Made by a program: the position numbers and the translations under genes. From CAWBBA01 sp963729795 (GTDB lineage: Bacteria; Desulfobacterota; Desulfomonilia; Desulfomonilales; Desulfomonilaceae), in contig CAVSPC010000047.1 of assembly GCA_963729795.1 (NCBI GenBank), forward strand, positions 1 to 64,000: a DNA stretch of 64,000 bases, given 5' to 3'. The notes beneath the pieces are model-generated. The model saw only the letters and a program-made list of their open reading frames with translations, had not been told where the DNA came from and searched no databases. Positions 27,004 to 35,520 of the stretch are shown here, piece by piece; position 1 is the first letter of the stretch; each line of letters begins with the position of its first letter.

Positions 27004-27113
27004 ACATAGAAAGTCTTTTCCGTGGCAGCCTCTGAGAGATCCCGATACAATGGTCGCTATCGTGCCACGAATTCGGAAAAGTCCCGCGGGACGCGGGATT
27101 ACGCAACAGCCTC

Positions 27114-27213
27114 CTAGTGTTGTGTCCCGCAAATAGCCTGCATAACCTAATGGCAGGCTGACGACATCAGATGACACGTCTTTATGAAAGGTATTTACGG
27201 GACAGGACACTAG
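27114..27213. mobile_element. Second, unrelated MITE-like element (100 bp)
   Basis: The element is bounded by CTAG with terminal inverted repeats CTAGTGTTGTGTCCCGCAAA at the left and, as reverse complement, CTAGTGTCCTGTCCCGTAAA at the right. It contains no ORF. Its left CTAG (27114-27117) is shared with the end of the interrupted MITE, so one element appears to have inserted at the edge of the other. Confidence 0.65.
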
Positions 27214-27290
27214 ACGCTTGGTTAGATTCGCGCCCATGACACTCTGTCATCACCCATGAGAGCACGTTTGCATTAACCCTAATTTTCAAG

Positions 27291-27326
27291 TTGACAAGTC
27301 TGGTGATAATAGTTAGCATGCTAACT
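27291..27326 (+). promoter_or_regulatory. Sigma-70-like promoter overlapped by a 16-bp palindrome
   Basis: TTGACA (27291-27296), a 17-base spacer and TAGCAT (27314-27319) form a plausible promoter for the flavodoxin gene at 27447. The perfect palindrome AGTTAGCATGCTAACT (27311-27326) covers the -10, an arrangement typical of a repressor operator. No adjacent repressor gene is present. Confidence 0.5.
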
Positions 27327-27446
27327 TGATGTCAATACTACTGCAGCCTTAGCGGTGCCGGTGATTTGGAACAGCGAGGCAACGAACAGGCCGCGGCAAC
27401 AGAAAGCAATACCAAGCCAAGCAGATGACGCAAAGAGGAAAAGCTC

Positions 27447-27980
27447 ATGAAAGTGCTCAACATGTATTTTTCTGCTACGGGAAACACAGATATTGTGGCC
27501 AAACAGATCGAAAACGCCGTGCGAGAAGCCGGTCATGAAGTGGAGACCGTGAAAGTGACCAAAGATGTTGAGGTGGAGATCCTCTCATACGACATTGTCT
27601 TTATCGGATCGGGGGTCTATTCATGGCTGCCCGGCAAGCCTCTGATGGACCTCCTTAGCTCTCTCAGGGAAAGGTACGCCAAAATAGGGGAAATTAAACC
27701 CGCTGCGCCCCGCAGACCCGGGAAAAAGGTCATCGTATATTGTACGTTCGGCGGGGGGCACACCGGAACCAATGAGGCAATGCCCGCGGTGAAATATATG
27801 GGCCAATTATTTGACCATCTCGGCTATGAAATTGTTGCTGAATGGTTCATTGTTGGAGCGTTTCACGGCAAGCTCGAATACCTGTCTACCACAGGCCGTT
27901 TGGGCAATATTCAGGGGAGGCCCGACGAGCATGATTTGCAGGAGGTTTCGGAAAAAGTAATCGGAATATTGAGGGTATGA
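27447..27980 (+). CDS. Flavodoxin-like protein
   Basis: The 177-residue protein has a flavodoxin fold with the FMN phosphate-binding loop SATGNT (residues 9-14). The FMN-ring loops are around GSGVYSWLPGKP and TFGGGHTGTN. GAGGAAAAG lies before the ATG. Proteins of this size act as low-potential electron carriers or as flavodoxin/nitric-oxide-synthase-type reductases. It stands alone downstream of the IS region under its own palindrome-covered promoter. It could serve Mo enzymes as an electron carrier, but no sequence evidence links it to a partner. Confidence 0.82.
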   Translation: MKVLNMYFSATGNTDIVAKQIENAVREAGHEVETVKVTKDVEVEILSYDIVFIGSGVYSWLPGKPLMDLLSSLRERYAKIGEIKPAAPRRPGKKVIVYCTFGGGHTGTNEAMPAVKYMGQLFDHLGYEIVAEWFIVGAFHGKLEYLSTTGRLGNIQGRPDEHDLQEVSEKVIGILRV

Positions 27981-28119
27981 GCCTGGTCCGTCGTCATCCC
28001 CGCGTACACAGGGCCCCTACTGCGGGAACGAACGACATTCGCCCCGGGCGATCTCGCGAGTCGCTGGATGCCCCTACCATCCTCGATCGGTGTCCGAGTT
28101 ATGTGTGGCGAGCAGCATT

Positions 28120-28227
28120 GTAGGATGTGCTGAGTGAAGCGAAGCGCATCGATTGCCGAAAGTTTCGGGCGTGGGGCGGAATGAGCGATGCGCTTCCCCT
28201 GCTTTCGCTGGGTTCAGCACATCCTAC
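28120..28227. repeat. Long interrupted palindrome (GTAGGATGTGCTGA family)
   Basis: Outer arms of 14 bp are perfect (28120-28133 with 28214-28227), and inner arms of 11 bp are also perfect (GAAGCGCATCG at 28141-28151 with CGATGCGCTTC at 28186-28196). The transcript would form a long double hairpin. It lies in the 833-bp gap between the flavodoxin and porin genes. This is a dispersed repeat type; an ORF across it (28153-28413) is spurious. Confidence 0.7.
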
Positions 28228-28813
28228 GTGGACTCGGTTGTCGCTGGACTCTCGGGCGAGCTTTCCGAGATCGCGCCAAGGGCGTGGTCCTCTGCATTAG
28301 AGCGCGTTAGCGGCATTCACCACATCCTGCCCATGCTTATTCGACAGAACATTGGTATCGGCGATATCTGTGTTCTCAGTCGTGAACTCATTGATGTTTT
28401 AATGCATTTCTAATACTAAAAAAACATACTCGCTCAAATCTTAATTTTTATATAACACGGTCTTAACAAACGGGTGCTAGGTTCACCCTGGAACACGTAT
28501 CAAAAGACAACTGTAGCTTTGCTGCCAAGGGGAGGGAGCGCGTGGCTGTTGCGCAGATGTCAGTGCGGGCATAGTCAAGCAAGGGCTGTCACCGCACCTG
28601 GTGTGACCGTCGTTGCAGCGGGCCTGTGTCCGAGCAGTGACACGTCTGCAACATAGTTTCCCATGCGCGACCGAAGGTTGCAAGAGATATGTGTTTTTTA
28701 CCGGACTCTCTTTGGAACGTTCGGACTTTTTCGGGTTCCACAACCCGGGCTAAGTTTTGTTGACCGAGCGCGGCGGCTTTTAGTTTCGTCGCCCTCTATT
28801 CAGGAGGAAGGAA
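28228..28813. other. Upstream region of the porin gene, no gene seen
   Basis: An AT-rich stretch at 28410-28460 (TTTTTATATAAC) could hold the porin promoter, leaving a leader of more than 300 bases. No riboswitch or small-RNA family was recognised. The gap segment before the palindrome (27981-28119) holds only partial GTCATCCCCGCG-type repeat sequence. Confidence 0.4.
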
Positions 28814-30754
28814 ATGAGGTTGTTCGGGAGGATTGTCGTTATCGCCTTGCTTTTGTCGGCCTTGGCGATACCTGCATATTGTTGGGAACTCACGATGAAG
28901 GGTGAATGGGAAATGCGGTACCGCTACTGGAACCGCACCGGAGACCGTGACATTTTTGGACACATGGACTCACAAAACGTTGATCTGGGTATCAACCATC
29001 TAAAGACCTTTCCGACATCCAGTATCAACAACCCGCTTGTCCCGCCCAACAATGCGGGGGCATCTCAGGATGGTGCCGCTGTTGGTAACCTGATTGGCAG
29101 CCCGTGGCAGGGTGCTCCTCCAGGGGCATACGCCCTGGGTTTTGGTATTATGGCGGGTGAAAACAACTGGGGGCCGGAGATCAGTTACATTGACAACAGA
29201 ATGACTCTCCTGCCCGAAATAAGAGTTAACCCGGCCATCACAATCTCGGCTAATATTGCACTGACTTCCCTGGGAATATGGTCCGACGGGGAACCCTACA
29301 AGTCCGCACAGGCGACTCCGGGCGCGGGATTTGTGAACTCTGTCTACGTGCCGATAAACGAGTGTTTTTCCGCGGCTAACGTCCCGCAAACTTACGTGAC
29401 CGTGCAATGGCTCAAAGCGTTTGTCCAAACCCCTATGGTAGATTTTGCAATGGGTTATAGGCCCAGCGGCGTGGGGATGGGGTTGTGGAAAAACGCAGGC
29501 CAGTATCCTTCCGCGTCCTTCGAGATCATCACCTATTATGGTCCCTTCAAATTCGGCTTTATCCCGTATTTGGCTCGTAGCCAGTCGAGCTGGCTCAACA
29601 ACTCCTCTGTTACAGGAACCTCATCGAGAAATGAGGGGCCTCACGCATATCAGCGGCAAAACATACGCCGGGACTTCTTCAGGGCCGCAGAAGGTGAAAT
29701 CTTTTATGCGAACGGCCCGCTGGACTTTTGGATACAGTCTGATACCTACGCTCAGAGTCATGTCCCCGCCGTGGTTAGCCGTAGCCTCATCAACGGTTAT
29801 CCAGGGGCTTTCGGCGTGGGAACGGCTGGAGCTTATCCTACTGACGACGACTTCATGAGGTATCGAATCACGTCCGGCTTCAGGTACTTCAACGGTCGCT
29901 TCTTTTGGAACCTTGAAGGCACGGCCCTTTATCAATGGCACTCCGGTAGCGGCCTTCACCAGACCGCAGCAAACGGTCATGCGTTCCCAGCCGGGACCGT
30001 GCTCCACGCCCTGAACAAAGACGTGGATTCCTGGATTTTCGGCACCGAATTCGGCGGAATATGCGGACCCGCAAAGTTCACCTTTAACTTCGTGGGGGCT
30101 ACGGGACAGGACCCGAGCGTCCGGACAGCGCAAGAATCGTACTTCGGCGATGAAGGCTTTTCGTCAATATACATAAAGGACTGGGGCTTCCTCATGTACG
30201 AGTTGTACGGTGCAGGGAGTTGTTGGGACACGGCAGGCCTGGGGCAGCCATCTAACTTCAAACATGTGGGAGCGCGCTTTGATTACGCGGTGGCCTCGAA
30301 CCTCAACTGCTGGGCGCTTTACTCGTACGCCTGGCGCGAGCACCCGAACGCTTTCAGGCTCGGCGGCGATTATGTTTCCGGGGCCAGAGTCTTCAGCAAC
30401 GACGACATATTCCTCATCAAAAATGGATTGGAAGTCGGCCACGCCTGTCCGGACAATGCAAAAGACATAGGATGGGAAGTGGACGGCGGTTTCGATTGGA
30501 AGCTCCTTGAAAACTTCACTTGGAGCGTAAAAGCTTGCCTTTGGCAGCCGGGTTCGTTTTGGTCTTATGCCTATCCGAACACGGCCCAACTGTACCGAAT
30601 CTTTGGTAGTCCCGCTGCAAACGTGGGCGCTTCCCCTGCTGCGCCTGGGGGGATCACAGAGACGGCCGCATCTGAAGCCAATGCGACATACCACCTTGGC
30701 AGGCAAATCGACCCGCTCTTCGGAGTTCAATCCACTCTGTTGATCACTTTCTAA
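28814..30754 (+). CDS. Outer-membrane beta-barrel protein (porin-like)
   Basis: The 646-residue protein begins with a Sec signal peptide (MRLFGRIVVIALLLSALAIP). It continues with alternating aromatic/polar strands (MKGEWEMRYRYW, GFRYFNGRFFWNLEGTALYQW and others) and ends in a terminal Phe after STLLITF, the classic outer-membrane insertion signal. It is rich in Gly, Asn, Tyr and Trp. Large porin-like proteins of this kind are common in deltaproteobacteria, but I cannot assign a substrate. AGGAGGAAGG precedes the ATG, with hairpins and a T-tailed terminator downstream, so it is probably monocistronic. Confidence 0.8.
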   Translation: MRLFGRIVVIALLLSALAIPAYCWELTMKGEWEMRYRYWNRTGDRDIFGHMDSQNVDLGINHLKTFPTSSINNPLVPPNNAGASQDGAAVGNLIGSPWQGAPPGAYALGFGIMAGENNWGPEISYIDNRMTLLPEIRVNPAITISANIALTSLGIWSDGEPYKSAQATPGAGFVNSVYVPINECFSAANVPQTYVTVQWLKAFVQTPMVDFAMGYRPSGVGMGLWKNAGQYPSASFEIITYYGPFKFGFIPYLARSQSSWLNNSSVTGTSSRNEGPHAYQRQNIRRDFFRAAEGEIFYANGPLDFWIQSDTYAQSHVPAVVSRSLINGYPGAFGVGTAGAYPTDDDFMRYRITSGFRYFNGRFFWNLEGTALYQWHSGSGLHQTAANGHAFPAGTVLHALNKDVDSWIFGTEFGGICGPAKFTFNFVGATGQDPSVRTAQESYFGDEGFSSIYIKDWGFLMYELYGAGSCWDTAGLGQPSNFKHVGARFDYAVASNLNCWALYSYAWREHPNAFRLGGDYVSGARVFSNDDIFLIKNGLEVGHACPDNAKDIGWEVDGGFDWKLLENFTWSVKACLWQPGSFWSYAYPNTAQLYRIFGSPAANVGASPAAPGGITETAASEANATYHLGRQIDPLFGVQSTLLITF

Positions 30755-30763
30755 CTGCTCGCT

Positions 30764-30799
30764 GGTTCTGCACACACCGCGCATGGTGTGTGCGGACCA
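30764..30799 (+). repeat. Perfect hairpin just after the porin gene
   Basis: GCACACACC (30770-30778), a 6-base loop and GGTGTGTGC (30785-30793) form a 9-bp stem 16 bases after the porin stop. There is no T-run. It may stabilise the 3' end of the mRNA ahead of the true terminator at 30837-30864. Confidence 0.5.
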
Positions 30800-30836
30800 A
30801 CCTTCCCAAAATAGATGCAACCATTCACTTACGTGG

Positions 30837-30864
30837 GGCAGGCTTTCCAGCCTGCCTTTTTCTT
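30837..30864 (+). terminator. Rho-independent terminator downstream of the porin
   Basis: GGCAGGCT, a TTCC loop and AGCCTGCC are followed directly by TTTTTCTT, a good intrinsic terminator about 80 bases after the porin stop. The same hairpin also occurs as a dispersed repeat type. The rest of the gap to 31105 holds inverted bits such as CGGCAGGCTGGAA and fragments of the repeat seen at 57.8-58.1 kb. Confidence 0.6.
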
Positions 30865-31105
30865 AACTTGGCTGACGGCAGGCTGGAAGAAAGTGTCTCA
30901 AAATCAAACCATGAACGAAATTCGTATCACGATGCTCCCTTTTCCCGGCAATGAATTACCTGGCTACTGTCTGCGGTCCCTTCGGGACGCTTGTATATAA
31001 GCCCCATCGGGGCGACAGAAAGTAGGCCGGTGCTTCAGCGCCGGCTATGGTTGAAAACTGAATACCTACAAATAAATCTATTCAATCCTGGATCGCGATC
31101 TCGTT

Positions 31106-32911
31106 TCACTCCATCTCCGCTAACGCAACCGCGGCGGAGATAAGTGACAAGTGGGTCAATGCTTGAGGGAAATTCCCCAGCATTTCGTCGGACTCAGTGT
31201 CGTACTCCTCGGAAAATAGGCCCAGGTCATTTCCGGTGCCGAGGGCACGGCAAAAGACATTGTGGGCCTCGTCCAAGCGCCCTTGTCGAGCCAGGCATTC
31301 CGCAAGCCAGAAGGAACAGGGCAGAAAAACCCCCTCCGATCCCGGCAAACCGTCGTCGAAGGACGCATAGCGGCGCAGCAGACCTCCTTCTTCAAGCTCT
31401 TCCCGCACCGCATCCGTCGTACGAATCATTCGCTCATCTTTGAAATCCACGAAATCGACTGTAGGGAGCAGCAGCAGGGACGCGTCCGTGACCGTGTGAT
31501 CAAACGCTTGCACAAAAACTCCTCGGCTGGAATCGTAGCCTCTAGTTTCTACAGCCAGACGAACTTCGTCACGGCTTTTTTTCCAAAGGTCCAGCGGAGC
31601 TTCACGTCCGATGTCCTCAGCTAATTTGATTCCCCGGTCAATCGCGGCCCAACACATTACCTTGGAGTACACGAAATGGCGCGGTTCACCTCGAAGTTCC
31701 CAGATGCTGCGGTCCGGACGCTTCCATGATTCCGCGGCAGCACACACCAATTCGACCAGAAACTCCCAGTAGTCGTCATCGGGCGATTCGCCTTGATTGT
31801 GCCATCGGTACGCCAAGTCTAGCAGCTCACCGTAGGCGTCCAGTTGGCGTTGCGACGACGCCTCGTTTCCTGCACGCACCGGCTTGGCGCCACGGTATCC
31901 TTCGAGTACTGCTATTTCATTTTCAGGCAGCCAACGCTCCCCACCAAGCCCGAAGACAGTCTGAATCTGGTCTGCGCTTCCTGCCGCGCTTCTTTCGATG
32001 AAACGGCGGACCCCGTTGGCCTCTTTGATGTATCCAAGCTGAGCCAAAGAATTCACGGTGAAGCAGGAATCACGAATCCATGAGAAGCGATAGTCCCAGT
32101 TGCGGCAACCTGCCGGCCATTCTGGCAGGGAAGTAGTTGCCGCAGCGGCGATTGCGCCTGTGGGCGCGTTTGTAAGTCCTTTCAGAACCATGGCAGAGCG
32201 TTTAGTTTGATGAGCATATCGGTCTCTGAAGCGGCCTTTGTCGCACCAGGCATGCCACCAGGCTATGGTTTCTTCCAAGCGGCCGTCCAACTCCTCCGGG
32301 TCAGAAACCTCCACCAGGCCTTCGTCAATGTCCTCCGGCTGTCTGAATAATATGGATAAGTGGGCCCGCGCCCCCTTTTCAGCAGTGAATGTGCCCTCCA
32401 GATTGTGGCGGTGTTTCATTCCAATATCAACATTGCCGGAGATAACCAGTCCATGGCTGCCCCCGATGGCGAGAAAATGCCCCCGCTTGTCCATGCGAAT
32501 CCACGGTTTGACTGCTCCGTAGTCGAAACGTGGCTCGATATCGAGCTTCAATTCCACCGCGCCTTCAATCCCTTCGATGACACGGAGAATCTGCTGATGA
32601 GGATCATGTTCTCCTCCGACGCGCATGGTAAAGCAGTCGATGACCCTAGCTTCACCTTTCTCAGTGCTGAAAACGGTCTCCAGGATCAGCGTGGAGTCCA
32701 GATACCGTCGAGTTGCTCGATATTTTTCTCTTGGGACAATCTGACAGTATCCCCCGTTTTCCCAGTCCAAAATGCGTCCGAAGCAACTTGCTGAGTCCAT
32801 CCTCGGCATGCAGCACCAATCAATAGAAGCGGATCTCGAGACCAGCGCGCACGAGTGACTATCCGCTATGAAACCGTAGTCCGCGATAGGTGGGTAGGAG
32901 TTCGTACTCAT
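31106..32911 (-). CDS. Glycoside hydrolase family 15 protein (glucoamylase/trehalase-type)
   Basis: The protein has about 601 residues from the chosen start. It shows the bacterial GH15 pattern: IADYGFIADSHSCALVSRSASIDWCCMPRMDS at the N-terminus, NWDYRFSWIRDSCFT in the middle, the acid region WELRGEPRHFVYSKVMCWAAIDRG and the late LFSEEYD. These enzymes hydrolyse alpha-glucosidic links (glucoamylase or trehalase). There is no signal peptide, so it is probably cytoplasmic. The frame is open to 33031, but the conserved domain starts only about 6 residues after the ATG at 32911, so the longer N-terminus is doubtful. With the sugar-nucleotide genes at 35.5-38.4 kb it may belong to glycogen or trehalose turnover. 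Confidence 0.87.
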   Translation of the reverse strand: MSTNSYPPIADYGFIADSHSCALVSRSASIDWCCMPRMDSASCFGRILDWENGGYCQIVPREKYRATRRYLDSTLILETVFSTEKGEARVIDCFTMRVGGEHDPHQQILRVIEGIEGAVELKLDIEPRFDYGAVKPWIRMDKRGHFLAIGGSHGLVISGNVDIGMKHRHNLEGTFTAEKGARAHLSILFRQPEDIDEGLVEVSDPEELDGRLEETIAWWHAWCDKGRFRDRYAHQTKRSAMVLKGLTNAPTGAIAAAATTSLPEWPAGCRNWDYRFSWIRDSCFTVNSLAQLGYIKEANGVRRFIERSAAGSADQIQTVFGLGGERWLPENEIAVLEGYRGAKPVRAGNEASSQRQLDAYGELLDLAYRWHNQGESPDDDYWEFLVELVCAAAESWKRPDRSIWELRGEPRHFVYSKVMCWAAIDRGIKLAEDIGREAPLDLWKKSRDEVRLAVETRGYDSSRGVFVQAFDHTVTDASLLLLPTVDFVDFKDERMIRTTDAVREELEEGGLLRRYASFDDGLPGSEGVFLPCSFWLAECLARQGRLDEAHNVFCRALGTGNDLGLFSEEYDTESDEMLGNFPQALTHLSLISAAVALAEME

Positions 32912-33036
32912 TTGCAAGACACGCAAGGTCCTTTCCGCCACCCTCCAGGCCAGCAGCTTTCTCGCACTGTTTGAAAGCACAATTTTATCAGTTACTTTGG
33001 ACTGATGCCAGCTTTTCTTTTTGTAGGCCACAGCAC

Positions 33037-33075
33037 AAAAAAAGCCCGAACGGTTGAATTCCTAACCGCCGGGCT
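33037..33075 (-). terminator. Rho-independent terminator (leftward)
   Basis: On the minus strand the stem AGCCCGGCGGTT / AACCGTTCGGGCT (one internal mismatch, 8-base loop) is followed by seven Ts (complement of 33037-33043). It lies downstream of the lipoprotein gene at 33336-34181 and insulates it from the GH15 gene. Confidence 0.65.
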
Positions 33076-33335
33076 CAATGGTCGGCCACATTTTGGAACA
33101 TAAGTTTCTGCCCTTCGTAGCTGAGACCGCAGAGAATTCTGCTTTCGCCGGCCATTTATCCGATAGAGTGCGGCAAAATCTTGGTCCGTGTCAGTGAGTG
33201 CAATTTCAGATTGGCTGAGGCGCCGGTAACTCACTTGGCCTGAAATCTATCCTTTTCCCTGCGTTCTCAATGCATCCCGAGTCCCGTGGGACAGTGATCC
33301 CGAGGGGACTACGGGATTCGTTGCCAGGTGAGGCT

Positions 33336-34181
33336 CTACTGGATTTTCTGTTCCTTTGCTCCCGGGTTTACCGTAGCTCCCGGTTGGTTCGGAGTTTGTT
33401 TCCCAAGGTTTTTGTGTTCCATCATCTTTTGCTGCATACCAGGCTGACTGTGTTCCATCATCTTGTGTTCCATGCCCTGTCGGCCCCGTTGCATCATCAT
33501 CTCGGAGGAACCTGGCTTTAATGTGCCCTTATTTCCTTCCACGCCTTTGTTTGACTTGATGTTCATTTCTTTATGCTTGGAAACGCCTTGATTGCTCATT
33601 TCGGAAGGCGTGAGCTTCCGCCCTTTTTCAAAGTTGGTTCCATGCTTCAGGTTCTCTTGCGGGGATACCTTGCCGTGCGCGGCCGGGGTTTTCCACTTTC
33701 GGCCGGTGGACTTCCCACCAGTCTCAGATTTTGTTTTTTCTTCCGATGCTTTTGCAAAGAAGCTGTGGATCCTTGTTCCCCACTGGGACCCGAGCAAATC
33801 CGGCCAACGATTAGCTTCGAAATAGGGGGCCTTGACCAAGAAATCCGGTCCGAAATCCACGAAAATAGCCTCAGGAGCGGTTCTCGTTATTACATTCCAC
33901 GGGACAGGATACAGCCTTCCGCGTGCGCCACGAAATCTTCCTGAAATGATTACATATTGCGCGCAACCGGAATTATTCAAAACTATATTTTCCACGGTCC
34001 CCAGGACGACGCCCCTTTGGTTGCGTACGGGTTTTCCGATCACAACGCCTGCCACTCGCTCTGAAGCGCGCATGCTTGTCTGTCCGTCGCGAAAAGCGAA
34101 AGCCTGATTCGGAGAAAACGCGCACGAGGCCATTAGCAACACCGTTGCTGTCCCGATAATTATGCTTGATGCGATTCTCAT
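33336..34181 (-). CDS. PRC-barrel lipoprotein with Met/Lys-rich C-terminal tail
   Basis: The 281-residue protein starts with a lipoprotein signal (MRIASSIIIGTATVLLMASC). A PRC-barrel-like domain (about residues 30-100; GVVIGKPVRNQRGVVLGTVENIV) follows, and then a long low-complexity tail rich in Lys, Ser, Gly and Met. The tail ends in repeated MMEH/QQKMMEHK units (about 235-265). PRC-barrel domains mediate protein or RNA contacts. The Met/His repeats could bind copper or other soft metals, though this is speculative. ATG 34181 has AAGGAG 8 bases upstream; ATG 34187 is also possible. It is followed by a terminator and looks monocistronic. Confidence 0.7.
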   Translation of the reverse strand: MRIASSIIIGTATVLLMASCAFSPNQAFAFRDGQTSMRASERVAGVVIGKPVRNQRGVVLGTVENIVLNNSGCAQYVIISGRFRGARGRLYPVPWNVITRTAPEAIFVDFGPDFLVKAPYFEANRWPDLLGSQWGTRIHSFFAKASEEKTKSETGGKSTGRKWKTPAAHGKVSPQENLKHGTNFEKGRKLTPSEMSNQGVSKHKEMNIKSNKGVEGNKGTLKPGSSEMMMQRGRQGMEHKMMEHSQPGMQQKMMEHKNLGKQTPNQPGATVNPGAKEQKIQ

Positions 34182-34551
34182 TTTCATGTCTCCTTCTACA
34201 AATTTGCCAACGTCCAATTTTTGCTCAGGCCGGGTAATTGACTGACGACCACAGCAATTGTCGCAATGAGGGTGTTATATTTAATTTATTTAGGTTAAAA
34301 TGGGTCATGATAGTGTGGTTGTCAACCCTGCAATAAAAATACGGCCTTATTTGCGGGTTGCGATGTCGTCTTGAGGATATAGCATTGCGTTCTATTGGCT
34401 CTAAATAATATCCGTAAGCTATCCTCACTGATCGGACCAACAACTAAAGATCCCACGAAACTCGAAAGTATCGAATTCGTCATAAATTTACTTGATTGTT
34501 TGCACGGAACAGTATTGAATTCTTCAATAAGCTGCCACATAGGAGGGAAGA
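34182..34551. other. Divergent intergenic region
   Basis: These 370 AT-rich bases separate the lipoprotein gene (leftward) from the small membrane protein gene (rightward). An imperfect inverted repeat (GAGGATATAGC near 34374 and GCTATCCTC near 34418) is visible. No gene or known RNA was recognised; promoters for both flanking genes are expected here. Confidence 0.4.
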
Positions 34552-34884
34552 ATGTCTCACATTCTGATTAGCTGGCTCGTTACGACGATCGCAATCCTTG
34601 TCGCGGCCTACGTTGTCCCGGGAATCCGGGTTGACAGTTTGGGCGCAGCCTTGGTTGGAGCCGCAATCCTCGGCATTCTCAATGCGATACTTAGGCCGAT
34701 CCTGGTGATCCTTACTTTCCCTATCACGCTGATTACTCTGGGGCTTTTTTTGTTCGTGCTAAATGCCCTGATTTTTCTCCTCGCGGGCTCTTTTTTGGAC
34801 GGTTTTAACGTCCGATCGTTTTGGTCTGCTCTTTTGGGCTCTTTAGTTGTGAGCATCGTATCGTTTCTCGCGTATTCTCTCTGA
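34552..34884 (+). CDS. Phage-holin-4_2 superfamily small membrane protein (YvlD-like)
   Basis: The 110-residue protein consists almost entirely of four membrane helices separated by short loops. It has the family signature LGILNAILRPILVILTFPIT near the middle and FVLNALIFLLAGSFLDGF after it. Despite the family name these proteins are chromosomal membrane proteins of unknown role, often stress-linked. AGGAGGGAAG precedes the ATG. No phage genes are nearby, so it is not evidence of a prophage. Confidence 0.88.
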   Translation: MSHILISWLVTTIAILVAAYVVPGIRVDSLGAALVGAAILGILNAILRPILVILTFPITLITLGLFLFVLNALIFLLAGSFLDGFNVRSFWSALLGSLVVSIVSFLAYSL

Positions 34885-35316
34885 GAGAGGAATTGTTGCT
34901 CCTAACTCATGCGAGTTTGACGAGCACACCGCCAAGGACTCTGTCATCCCTTACTCGTCAGCGTCTCCCGCTGAACGATTACTATTAATTGATGGATCAT
35001 GCCTTTAGCTCCGTTTGAGGATACGAGGAGCCACGAATAGGTCGTTGCTTTGTCGTCTTACTCTTCGCAATGACAATACTGGACGACTGCATCCTAAAGT
35101 AAAGCTTGTGCGCCACAATTCTCCAAAATGAGTAAAATCTGCGGAACAAAGAAAGCAGTCCATTAATTGATGTCCCGCGTCTCTCGGGACCGGTCCCACC
35201 GATATCATACTGGGGTGGGCATCCTGCCCGCCGTCGTTCTAAACCTGACAATTGGTGGCGTGATCAGATGCCGTCATTCCTGCGTATGTGGGAATCTGGA
35301 TCCCTGATCGGAGTCT

Positions 35317-35494
35317 CTGCCTCATAGTCGCTAACTTAAGCAATTCTGTGACTTTTGAATAGCCATGCGCCATCAAAGTCCCCCCTTTCTAAAGGGGGAT
35401 TTAGGGAGATTTTCAAGGAGTTAAACCAAAATCCCCCCTAACCCCCCTTTACGAAAGGGGGGGAAAAATCGCTAAGTTAGCGCCTATGAGGCGG
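35317..35494. repeat. Composite repeat with 22-bp inverted ends around an AAAGTCCCCC core
   Basis: The ends match as inverted repeats at 20 of 22 positions (CTGCCTCATAGTCGCTAACT at 35317-35336; its complement at 35473-35494). The core at 35377-35463 is the same palindromic family as at 25098 and 38938. The 636-bp gap 34885-35520 also holds a GTCATTCC-type fragment near 35270 and otherwise no recognisable gene. Confidence 0.7.
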
Positions 35495-35520
35495 AGCCTG
35501 GGAACCGGAAATCAATCTCC

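Larger units (their letters stand above)
25181..27117 (-). mobile_element. MITE-like element, inverted right copy, interrupted by an IS
   Basis: The outer parts (25181-25284 and about 27004-27117) are the reverse complement of the 212-bp element at 17867-18078, including both CTAG-bounded ends. The two halves meet at the position where the left copy reads ACATACT on the same strand. About 1.72 kb of foreign DNA with an IS110-type transposase gene separates them. Confidence 0.8.

Noticed and set aside
33037..33080. tRNA-like fold
   Set aside because: Only a single stem with a T-run on the minus strand is present; it fits an intrinsic terminator and lacks the D, anticodon and T arms.
34552..34884. 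Prophage or lysis gene because of the holin-family name
   Set aside because: The YvlD/holin-4_2 family is chromosomal and widespread; no other phage genes are in the window.
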